A DNA stretch of 21,494 nucleotides, taken from positions 1 through 21,494 of the forward strand of contig NZ_CALBRW010000034.1 in assembly GCF_937927635.1 (NCBI RefSeq), read 5' to 3'. Of the stretch, positions 7,558-13,629 are shown in pieces. The notes under the pieces are model-generated. The model made no database searches. It was given only the letters and a program-made list of their open reading frames with translations, and was not told the DNA's origin. The DNA is from an uncultured Microbacterium sp. (GTDB lineage: Bacteria; Actinomycetota; Actinomycetes; Actinomycetales; Microbacteriaceae). The position numbers were made by a program, and so were the translations under genes. Numbering within the stretch: position 1 is the first letter of the stretch; every line of letters starts with the position of its first letter.

Positions 7558-8547
7558 GTGCCCGTCACCCTCGTCCCCGCGGACATGGAGCCCGTGGTCG
7601 GGGACACACCCGATGTCGACGGCGCGCTGCGCACCGTCACGGTGACGGTCCCCGCCACCAGCGCCAACCTCGGCCCCGGCTTCGACACGCTGGGGCTGGC
7701 GCTGAGCATCTACGACACGCTCACCGCCTCCTCGTTCGACGATGATCGCCTCGACGTGTCGGTGTCAGGCTCCGGCGCCGACAGCATCCCGACCGATGCG
7801 ACCAACCTCGTCGTGCGCTCCATCGCGCACGTCTACGAGGACGTCGGCCGGCGGATGCCGGGACTGCGGCTGCACGCCCTCAACGGCGTGCCGCACGGGA
7901 GAGGGCTGGGATCCTCCGGCGCTGCGGTCTCCGCCGGCATCCTGATCGCCAAGGGTCTGCTGGCGGGCGACGTCGACCTCGAGGACCACGACCTGCTGCG
8001 CCTGGCCACCGAGCTCGAGGGCCACCCCGACAACGTGGCGCCGGCACTGTTCGGCGGGCTCACCATCGCCTGGATGGGCGATCACGGGCCGCTGCACAAG
8101 AAGCTGCTCGTGCACCGCGGCGTGGCGCCGCTGGTGTTCGTGCCGGGCTTCACGATGTCCACCTCGCTGGCGCGCTCGCTGGCTCCTCTGCAGGTGCCCC
8201 GTGAGGATGCCGTGTTCAACGTCTCGCGGTCGGCGCTGCTGGTCGCGGCGCTCACGCAGAGCCCCGAGCTGATGCTGGACGCCACCGCCGACAGGCTGCA
8301 CCAGGCGTACCGCGGCGCGGCCATGCCCGAGACGCTGCGGCTCGTGCAGGCGCTGCGTGCCGAGGGCTTCGCGGCGGTCGTCTCCGGCGCCGGACCCAGC
8401 GTCCTGGTGCTGGCCGACGGGCCCGGGACGCGCAAGCGTGCGGTCGACGTGGCGGATGCCGTCACGGAAACTCCGTGGGACGCGCACATGCTCGCAGTGG
8501 ATGTGCGTGGTGGTACGATCAGAGACAGAGCAGAGGGCTCCACGTAA
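7558..8547 (+). CDS. thrB: Homoserine kinase (GHMP family)
   Basis: A 329-residue GHMP-superfamily kinase that phosphorylates homoserine to O-phosphohomoserine for threonine synthase. Motif 1 is VPATSANLGPGFDTLGLAL (31-49), the ATP-binding motif 2 is GRGLGSSGAAV (114-124), and motif 3 is VVSGAGPSVLVL near 275-286. The start is GTG, 2 nt after the hom stop, with GGGGGAG inside the end of hom as the ribosome site. The first 25 residues extend beyond the usual family start. No thrC follows; threonine synthase must be elsewhere. The 3' end appears to contain the rho promoter (8511-8519). Confidence 0.96.
   Translation: MPVTLVPADMEPVVGDTPDVDGALRTVTVTVPATSANLGPGFDTLGLALSIYDTLTASSFDDDRLDVSVSGSGADSIPTDATNLVVRSIAHVYEDVGRRMPGLRLHALNGVPHGRGLGSSGAAVSAGILIAKGLLAGDVDLEDHDLLRLATELEGHPDNVAPALFGGLTIAWMGDHGPLHKKLLVHRGVAPLVFVPGFTMSTSLARSLAPLQVPREDAVFNVSRSALLVAALTQSPELMLDATADRLHQAYRGAAMPETLRLVQALRAEGFAAVVSGAGPSVLVLADGPGTRKRAVDVADAVTETPWDAHMLAVDVRGGTIRDRAEGST
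8511..8519 (+). promoter_or_regulatory. Extended -10 promoter for rho inside thrB
   Basis: TGG followed by TACGAT (8514-8519) resembles an extended -10 element (TGn plus a -10 hexamer). It lies in the last codons of thrB, with no clear -35. Transcription from here would give a leader of about 185 nt before the rho GTG. Confidence 0.4.
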
Positions 8548-8712
8548 CTTCGTGAATCTGGCCCCTTCGCACTTCTGCGAAATCCGCACGCGATCCCCAG
8601 CACCATCCAGGTGCTGGCAGGCAGGCGCTCAGCGTCGGCGCGTGTGAACCGCTCAGCTTCTGCTGTGCACTCTCTGGATTGCTCATTTCCCACGACATAT
8701 GAGGGAGTACTC
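8548..8712 (+). promoter_or_regulatory. Structured rho leader
   Basis: This 165-nt gap without a clear gene holds two perfect hairpins: TTCGCA-CTTC-TGCGAA (8566-8581) and CCAGCACC-ATCCA-GGTGCTGG (8597-8617, 8-bp stem). A weaker CAGC-TTCT-GCTG lies at 8654-8665. Neither strong hairpin is followed by a T tract, so plain terminators for thrB are unlikely; they may stabilise or control the rho mRNA. Rho autoregulation through its leader is established in E. coli; here it is inference. GAGGGAG at 8701-8707 is the rho ribosome site. Confidence 0.45.
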
Positions 8713-10764
8713 GTGGAGAACATCTCCGAGACCCAGAACGACAACCAGGCCGCCGAGGCGGCCGCGCCCGAGAAGGCTCCGGCGCGCAAGCGCGCGCCCC
8801 GGCGGGCGACCACCGCGTCGGCCGCCGCTGCCGCGTCGGCTGTGACCGAGACGGCTCCGGCCGAGGCTTCCGCTGCGGCCGCCCCGGCCGCGGAGACCGC
8901 CCCGGCTGCGGACGAGAAGCCGAAGGCGCCCCGCCGCACGCGTGCCAAGAAGGCGGATGCCGAGACGCTCGACATCCCCACCGCCGCGGCTCCTGCGGCG
9001 GACTCGACGCCGGCATCCGAGTCCGCTCCGGCATCCGACTCCGCTCCGGCATCCGACTCCGCCGAGGCTCCGGCGAAGCCCGCCCGCAAGCGCGCCTCGC
9101 GCGCGGCGGGCAAGGGCGCCGACGATGCGACCGCGGAGAAGTCCGCGGAGGCCGCAGCCGAGCAGCCCACTGCCGAGCAGGCATCCGACGCGACGGATGC
9201 TCCCGCGAAGCGCCCCGCGCGCCGTCGCGGTGCCAAGGCCGAGGCCGCTGCGGAGGGCGACGCCTCCTCCGAGGCGAAGGATTCCGGCGAGAAGGCCGAG
9301 CACGCCGACAAGCAGGCCTCGCACGACGAGAACACCTCCGACTCCGAGGGCTCCTCGGACGGCGAGGGCTCCGGCCGCAGCCGCAGCCGTAACCGCAGCC
9401 GCAGCCGCGGTCGTGGTGGCAAGGGCGAGAGCGGCAACGGCCAGAACGGCCAGGGCAACGGCCACGGCGGGCAGGACAACGGCCACGGCGACGACGAGCA
9501 GGGCTCCGGCCGCAGCCGTCAGCGCAACAAGCGCCGTGGCGGCGGCAACCAGAACGCCGACGAGTTCGAGACCGAGATCGGCGAGGATGACGTGCTGATC
9601 CCGATCGCCGGCATCCTCGACGTGCTGGACAACTACGCCTTCGTGCGCACCACCGGCTATCTCGCCGGCGCGAGCGACGTGTACGTCTCGCTGGGGCAGG
9701 TCAAGAAGTACAACCTGCGCAAGGGCGACGCGATCGTCGGCGCCATCAAGCAGCCTCGCGAAGGCGAGCAGCAGGGCCGTCAGAAGTACAACGCGCTGGT
9801 GAAGGTCGACTCCATCAACGGCCTCTCGCCCGAGGACGCCGGCACTCGCGTCGAGTTCGGCAAGCTCACCCCGCTGTACCCGCAGGAGCGCCTGCGCCTG
9901 GAGACCGCGCCCGAGAAGCTCACCCAGCGCATCATCGACCTGGTCGCCCCGATCGGCAAGGGCCAGCGCGGCCTGATCGTCGCGCCGCCCAAGGCCGGCA
10001 AGACCATCGTGCTGCAGCAGATCGCGAACGCCATCGCGCAGAACAACCCCGAGGTGCACCTGATGGTCGTGCTCGTGGACGAGCGGCCCGAAGAGGTCAC
10101 CGACATGCAGCGCACCGTCAAGGGCGAGGTCATCGCGTCGACCTTCGACCGTCCGGCCGAGGACCACACCACGGTCGCCGAGCTGGCCATCGAGCGCGCC
10201 AAGCGCCTGGTGGAGCTGGGCCGCGACGTGGTCGTGCTGCTGGACTCGATCACCCGCCTGGGCCGCGCGTACAACATCTCCACCCCGGCCTCAGGGCGCG
10301 TGCTGACCGGTGGTGTGGACGCCGCGGCGCTGTACCCGCCCAAGCGCTTCTTCGGCGCCGCGCGCAACATCGAGAACGGCGGCTCGCTGACCATCCTCGC
10401 CACGGCGCTGGTCGAGACCGGCTCCAAGATGGACGAGGTCATCTTCGAGGAGTTCAAGGGCACCGGCAACAGCGAGCTGCGCCTGTCGCGCGCTCTCGCC
10501 GACAAGCGCATCTTCCCGGCCGTGGACGTGAACGCGTCCAGCACCCGTCGCGAGGAGATGCTGCTCTCGGCCGACGAGGTCAAGATCACCTGGAAGCTGC
10601 GTCGTGCGCTCGCGGGCCTGGACCCGCAGCAGGCGCTGGAGGTCGTGCTGGGCAAGCTCAAGGAGACCAGCTCGAACGTCGAGTTCCTCTTCCAGATGCA
10701 GAAGTCCATTCCTGCGCCCACCTCGACCGGATCGTCGCACGCGCACGAGAACAGCATCCGCTGA
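8713..10764 (+). CDS. rho: Transcription termination factor Rho with long disordered N-terminus
   Basis: A 683-residue hexameric RNA-dependent ATPase/helicase that ends transcription; E. coli Rho has 419 residues. Residues 1 to about 285 are low-complexity Ala/Glu/Ser/Pro with Lys/Arg clusters (KRAPRR, PRRTRAKK, KRPARRRGAK), then an Arg-Ser/Arg-Gly run (SRSRNRSRSRGRGG) and a Gly/Asn/Gln/His stretch. The RNA-binding OB fold starts near 293 (VLIPIAGILDVLDNYAFVRTTGY), the Walker A is APPKAGKT (424-431), and the R-loop region is FKGTGNSEL. I see no N-terminal helix-bundle motif of the kind present in M. tuberculosis Rho. The start is GTG at 8713, with GAGGGAG 5 nt upstream. An in-frame GTG at 8611 would add 34 residues but lacks a ribosome site. 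prfA follows after 19 nt. Confidence 0.96.
   Translation: MENISETQNDNQAAEAAAPEKAPARKRAPRRATTASAAAAASAVTETAPAEASAAAAPAAETAPAADEKPKAPRRTRAKKADAETLDIPTAAAPAADSTPASESAPASDSAPASDSAEAPAKPARKRASRAAGKGADDATAEKSAEAAAEQPTAEQASDATDAPAKRPARRRGAKAEAAAEGDASSEAKDSGEKAEHADKQASHDENTSDSEGSSDGEGSGRSRSRNRSRSRGRGGKGESGNGQNGQGNGHGGQDNGHGDDEQGSGRSRQRNKRRGGGNQNADEFETEIGEDDVLIPIAGILDVLDNYAFVRTTGYLAGASDVYVSLGQVKKYNLRKGDAIVGAIKQPREGEQQGRQKYNALVKVDSINGLSPEDAGTRVEFGKLTPLYPQERLRLETAPEKLTQRIIDLVAPIGKGQRGLIVAPPKAGKTIVLQQIANAIAQNNPEVHLMVVLVDERPEEVTDMQRTVKGEVIASTFDRPAEDHTTVAELAIERAKRLVELGRDVVVLLDSITRLGRAYNISTPASGRVLTGGVDAAALYPPKRFFGAARNIENGGSLTILATALVETGSKMDEVIFEEFKGTGNSELRLSRALADKRIFPAVDVNASSTRREEMLLSADEVKITWKLRRALAGLDPQQALEVVLGKLKETSSNVEFLFQMQKSIPAPTSTGSSHAHENSIR
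9010..9063 (+). repeat. Three 18-bp tandem repeats in rho
   Basis: Three successive 18-nt units beginning CCGGCATCCGA (9010, 9028, 9046) differ at one or two positions. Together they encode a Pro-Ala-Ser-Glu/Asp-Ser-Ala repeat in the disordered region of Rho. The unit length preserves the frame, so copy number could vary between strains without breaking the gene. Confidence 0.8.
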
Positions 10765-10783
10765 TCCTGCTCGGGGCTGAATC

Positions 10784-11857
10784 GTGTTCGAGTCCGTCCA
10801 GGCTCTGATCGACGAGCATCGCCGGGTGCAGGAGGAGCTCTCCGACCCGGCGGTGCACGCCGATGCCGCGCGCGCCAAGCGCGTGAACCGGCGCTATGCC
10901 GAGCTGTCGCGCATCGTCACCGCCCACGAGGCGTGGGTGGCGGCGGGTGAGGACCTGGATGCCGCTCGCGAGCTCGCCCACGAGGACGAGGCGTTCGCCG
11001 CCGAGATCCCCGGGCTCGAGGCGGGACTGCACGAGGCCACCGAGAAGCTGCGGCGACTGCTCATCCCGCGCGATCCCGACGACGCCCGCGACGTGATCAT
11101 GGAGATCAAGGCGGGGGAGGGCGGCGCCGAGTCGGCGCTGTTCGCCGCCGACCTGCTGAGGATGTACATCCAGTACGCCGCGCACCAGGGCTGGAAGACC
11201 GAGCTGCTCGAGCGCAACGAGTCCGACCTCGGCGGCTACAAGGATGTGCAGGTCGCCATCAAGGGCTCGTCCTCCGACCCGTCGCAGGGCGTGTGGGCGC
11301 ACCTGAAGTACGAGGGCGGCGTGCACCGCGTGCAGCGGGTGCCCGCCACCGAGTCGCAGGGTCGCATCCACACCTCCACGACCGGCGTGCTGGTCTTCCC
11401 CGAGGTCGACGAGCCCGAGGAGATCCAGATCGACCAGAACGATCTGAAGATCGACGTGTACCGCTCGTCCGGACCCGGCGGGCAGTCCGTGAACACCACC
11501 GATTCCGCCGTGCGCATCACGCACCTGCCGACCGGCATCGTCGTGTCCATGCAGAACGAGAAGTCGCAGCTGCAGAACCGCGAGGCCGGCATGCGCGTGC
11601 TGCGCGCCCGGCTGCTGGCCCGCCAGCAGGAGGAGCTGGCGGCTGCGGCATCCGACGCCCGCAGATCGCAGATCCGCGGCATGGACCGCTCCGAGCGCAT
11701 CCGCACGTACAACTTCCCCGAGAACCGCATCGCCGACCACCGCACCGGCTACAAGGCGTACAACCTCGATCAGGTGATGGACGGCGCGCTGGACCCGATC
11801 ATCGAGTCCTGCATCCAGGCCGACGAGACCGAGCGCCTCGCCGCCCTCGGCTCCTGA
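10784..11857 (+). CDS. prfA: Peptide chain release factor 1
   Basis: A 357-residue class I release factor that reads UAA and UAG and triggers peptide release on the ribosome. It has the RF1 tripeptide PAT (187-189, in RVPATESQGRIHTS) and the catalytic GGQ (232-234, in RSSGPGGQSVN). The GGQ glutamine is the target of PrmC, encoded at 14699. The length is normal. The start is GTG, 19 nt after the rho stop, with only a weak purine run upstream (CTCGGGG), so it is probably translated from the rho transcript. The AbiEi/Vsr-like cassette begins 20 nt after its stop and separates it from prmC, its usual neighbour. Confidence 0.96.
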   Translation: MFESVQALIDEHRRVQEELSDPAVHADAARAKRVNRRYAELSRIVTAHEAWVAAGEDLDAARELAHEDEAFAAEIPGLEAGLHEATEKLRRLLIPRDPDDARDVIMEIKAGEGGAESALFAADLLRMYIQYAAHQGWKTELLERNESDLGGYKDVQVAIKGSSSDPSQGVWAHLKYEGGVHRVQRVPATESQGRIHTSTTGVLVFPEVDEPEEIQIDQNDLKIDVYRSSGPGGQSVNTTDSAVRITHLPTGIVVSMQNEKSQLQNREAGMRVLRARLLARQQEELAAAASDARRSQIRGMDRSERIRTYNFPENRIADHRTGYKAYNLDQVMDGALDPIIESCIQADETERLAALGS

Positions 11858-11883
11858 CTCGCAGAGCCCGCAGCGCCGAAAGC

Positions 11884-11947
11884 CCGTCTATTTGCGTCGA
11901 ATGTTGCGAATCGGCGGATTCTGCGAACGTTTGGCGCGAATAGACGG
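11884..11947 (+). repeat. Left long palindrome of the cassette
   Basis: The left arm 11884-11912 pairs along its whole length with 11917-11947 around the loop GGCG (11913-11916). There are 25 Watson-Crick pairs, 4 G-T (G-U) pairs (11893-11938, 11897-11934, 11899-11932, 11902-11929), no true mismatch, and two one-base bulges (11922, 11925). On the minus strand the four G-T pairs become A-C mismatches. It begins 26 nt after the prfA stop, so it could also terminate prfA, but no T tract follows. Confidence 0.85.
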
Positions 11948-11951
11948 TCCT

Positions 11952-11960
11952 TGTGGATAA
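11952..11960 (-). promoter_or_regulatory. Exact DnaA box (TTATCCACA)
   Basis: TGTGGATAA on the plus strand is the complement of TTATCCACA, the perfect consensus box for the initiator DnaA. It sits 4 nt after the left palindrome and 39 nt before the nuclease gene. A single box is not an origin; it could recruit DnaA to the cassette or regulate the gene, or be chance. Confidence 0.4.
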
Positions 11961-11999
11961 CCGCTGACGCCCCTCGACAGAAATTGGCACAGTGGACGC

Positions 12000-12971
12000 G
12001 TGCCGACGCCCGACGATCTGCCCGCCCTGCTGCCAGGTTCCTTCGCTGTCGCCGAAGCACGGGCAGCCGGGGTCTCTCGCACACGGCTCGACGCCGCTGA
12101 TCTCGAGCGCCGCTTTCACGGAGCACGTATCCGTGTGGAGCCGCTCGAAGGTGATGAAGACTCCGTGTCTGAGTGGGTGGCCAAGTCGCGGGCCATCGAT
12201 CGTGACATTCTGGCGTACACACCGGTGATGCCGCCGCGGACATTCTTCTGCGGACCCACGGCTGCTCATCTGCTCGGGATACCGCTTCCTCCGCGGATCG
12301 ACGGCACACTCCACGTCGGCACGTGGCGGCCGAGACGTGCTCCAGAGCGGCCGGGTGTGCAGGGTCATCAGTTCACGCCCGGATTCGTCAAGGTGATGAG
12401 TCTGGGCGCGGCGCGAGTGACGGACCCCGCGAGCACTTGGGCGTCTCTCGGGAGCATGCTCTTCGAAGACGAGCTGGTCGCAGCAGCGGATGCGGTGATC
12501 CGTATTCCCCGCTATCCGGGCGGGTTCCAGGAGGTCGATCAGACCCCGTTGGCCACCATCGCGGATCTTCGCCGGGTCACGGAGCGAAAGGGTCGTCCAG
12601 GTGCGCCTCGCTTGCGGCGCGCGCTCGAACTCGCCCGCAACGGCGCTTCGTCGCCTCCGGAGACGCAGATCAGGCTGATCATCCACGACGCGGGCTTGCC
12701 GGAGCCGGTACTGGACTTCGATGTCCGTGCCGTCAATGGGAGTTTCCTCGGGTGCAGCGAGTTGGCGTACCCCGAGCTGCGCATTGCCATCGAGTACGAG
12801 AGCGACGGACATCTCACGCGGGAGCAGCTGCAGCGCGACATCGACAAGTACCAGGACTATGCCGAGGCCGGGTGGATTGTCGTGCGACTCACGTCCCAGC
12901 ACGTCTACCGTGACCGCGCCGAGGCGGTGCGTCGCATCCGCGTCGCCCGTGCTGCGGCGCAGCGTCGCTAG
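12000..12971 (+). CDS. AbiEi-like N-terminus fused to Vsr/DUF559-like endonuclease domain
   Basis: A 323-residue protein, probably cytosolic. Residues 5-45 resemble the small winged-helix AbiEi antitoxin N-terminus (FAVAEARAAGVSRTRLDAADLERRF). Residues 80-165 resemble the adjoining AbiEi-type region (CGPTAAHLLGIPLP, then HVGTW, then RVTDPASTWASL). Residues 217-315 look like a Vsr/DUF559 restriction-fold nuclease: PPETQIR with E221, GLPEP, SELAYPELRIAIEYESDGH (E254, E259, E265, D269), then Y284 and GWIVVRLTSQHVY. The usual Asp before LAYP is Glu here, so activity is uncertain. The start is GTG without a clear Shine-Dalgarno; a weak -10 (CACAGT, 11989-11994) suggests a leaderless transcript. 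Codon use is less GC3-biased than in neighbours (more GAT, CGT, TCT, ATT), a sign of transfer. It lies between two palindromes; no toxin partner is nearby. Confidence 0.7.
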   Translation: MPTPDDLPALLPGSFAVAEARAAGVSRTRLDAADLERRFHGARIRVEPLEGDEDSVSEWVAKSRAIDRDILAYTPVMPPRTFFCGPTAAHLLGIPLPPRIDGTLHVGTWRPRRAPERPGVQGHQFTPGFVKVMSLGAARVTDPASTWASLGSMLFEDELVAAADAVIRIPRYPGGFQEVDQTPLATIADLRRVTERKGRPGAPRLRRALELARNGASSPPETQIRLIIHDAGLPEPVLDFDVRAVNGSFLGCSELAYPELRIAIEYESDGHLTREQLQRDIDKYQDYAEAGWIVVRLTSQHVYRDRAEAVRRIRVARAAAQRR

Positions 12972-12974
12972 AGA

Positions 12975-13038
12975 CCGTCTATTCGCGCCGAATGTGGCCG
13001 AATCGGGGCGGGATGCAGCATTCGGCGCATATAGACGG
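12975..13038 (+). repeat. Right long palindrome of the cassette
   Basis: The outer arms 12975-12994 and 13019-13038 pair over 8 bp, then two mismatches (T-T and C-A), then 10 bp. A shorter inner stem lies around the loop at 13005-13011. It is homologous to the left palindrome in the same orientation: both begin CCGTCTATT, share the GAATG and GAATCGG segments, and end ATAGACGG. It starts 3 nt after the nuclease-gene stop and ends 13 nt before the convergent cysE stop, so it may also act as a two-way terminator. Confidence 0.8.
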
Positions 13039-13051
13039 GCCTTCCGCCGGG

Positions 13052-13621
13052 TCAGATCATGTAGTCGGGAGCGGACAGCAGAGCCTTCACGCTCTCGTCG
13101 GCGTCGCGGGGGCGCGCCTTGGCCGGCATCCCGACCAGCACGCTGTCCGGGGGAGCATCGCGGGTCACGACGGCGTTCGCGCCGACGACGGAGCGCGCGC
13201 CGATCACCACAGGACCGAGGATCTTCGCGCCGGCGCCGACGGCCACGCCGTCCTGCAGGGTCGGATGCCGTTTGCCATGATCCCTGGTGCGACCGCCCAG
13301 CGTCACGCCGTGGTACAGCATCACGTCGTCGCCGACCTCGGCGGTCTCGCCGACCACCACGCCCATGCCGTGGTCGACGAAGAAGCGACGTCCGATCACC
13401 GCGCCCGGGTGGATCTCGATGCCGGTCAGCCACCGGGTCACCTGCGAGCCCAGCCGGGCCGGGAAGCGCAGCCCGCGCACCCACAGCGCGTGCCAGACGC
13501 GGTGCGCCCAGATCGCGTGCAGGCCCGGGTACAGCAGTGCCACCTCCAGGCCGCTGCGGGATGCCGGATCCCGCCGACGCGCGGCGCTGACGTCCTCGCT
13601 CATCCGGGAGAGGATGCCCAT
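13052..13621 (-). CDS. cysE: Serine O-acetyltransferase, short form
   Basis: A 189-residue left-handed beta-helix acetyltransferase that makes O-acetylserine from serine and acetyl-CoA. Hexapeptide repeats run from about 68 to 165. Catalytic residues correspond to D83-H84 (FVDHGMG) and H119 (KRHPTL); GETA is at 91-94. The short N-terminus matches the short CysE type rather than the 273-residue E. coli form. The C-terminus ends APDYMI. A terminal Ile is what lets CysE insert its tail into the CysK active site to form the cysteine synthase complex, and plant enzymes end in a similar DYVI. The start ATG (13621-13619) is 8 nt after the cysK stop, with a weak ribosome site; ATG 13603 is an alternative. 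The longer frame to 13774 runs inside cysK and is rejected. Confidence 0.93.
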   Translation of the reverse strand: MGILSRMSEDVSAARRRDPASRSGLEVALLYPGLHAIWAHRVWHALWVRGLRFPARLGSQVTRWLTGIEIHPGAVIGRRFFVDHGMGVVVGETAEVGDDVMLYHGVTLGGRTRDHGKRHPTLQDGVAVGAGAKILGPVVIGARSVVGANAVVTRDAPPDSVLVGMPAKARPRDADESVKALLSAPDYMI

Positions 13622-13629
13622 CGCCGGGG

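Larger units (their letters stand above)
11878..13044 (+). mobile_element. Palindrome-bracketed single-gene cassette (putative)
   Basis: A 1167-bp unit bounded by a 14-bp inverted repeat: GAAAGCCCGTCTAT at 11878-11891, and the complement of GAAGGCCCGTCTAT at 13031-13044 (13 of 14 match). A second, inner inverted pair is perfect over 11 bp: AATAGACGGTC (11939-11949) and GACCGTCTATT (12973-12983). Each end is therefore itself a palindrome of about 64 bp. CGCC directly flanks both outer ends (11874-11877, 13045-13048), possibly a 4-bp target duplication but easily chance in GC-rich DNA. The unit contains one gene and fits exactly between the prfA and cysE stop codons. Mobility is inference; no transposase is present. 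Confidence 0.5.

Noticed and set aside
8611..8712. N-terminal extension of Rho from GTG 8611
   Set aside because: No Shine-Dalgarno, and it starts inside the hairpin arm; GTG 8713 has GAGGGAG at the right distance.
8699..8845. Alternative ATG (8699) just before the rho start, opening a 48-residue frame
   Set aside because: It overlaps rho out of frame, is Arg/Pro-rich and has no ribosome site of its own.
9010..9063. CRISPR array
   Set aside because: Only three contiguous 18-bp units without spacers, inside a coding sequence.
8082..10167. Long minus-strand frames opposite thrB and rho (8082-9479, 8683-10167), with Pro/Leu/Arg or Ser/Ala repeats
   Set aside because: The repeats are the reverse reading of the low-complexity rho N-terminus; not independent genes.
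11858..11999. Small gene or tRNA between prfA and the nuclease gene
   Set aside because: The region is taken up by the palindrome and short promoter-like sequence; no tRNA-like arms or ribosome site seen.
11874..13048. CGCC on both sides of the cassette as proof of transposition
   Set aside because: Four GC bases recur by chance in this DNA. Kept only as a hint within the cassette finding.
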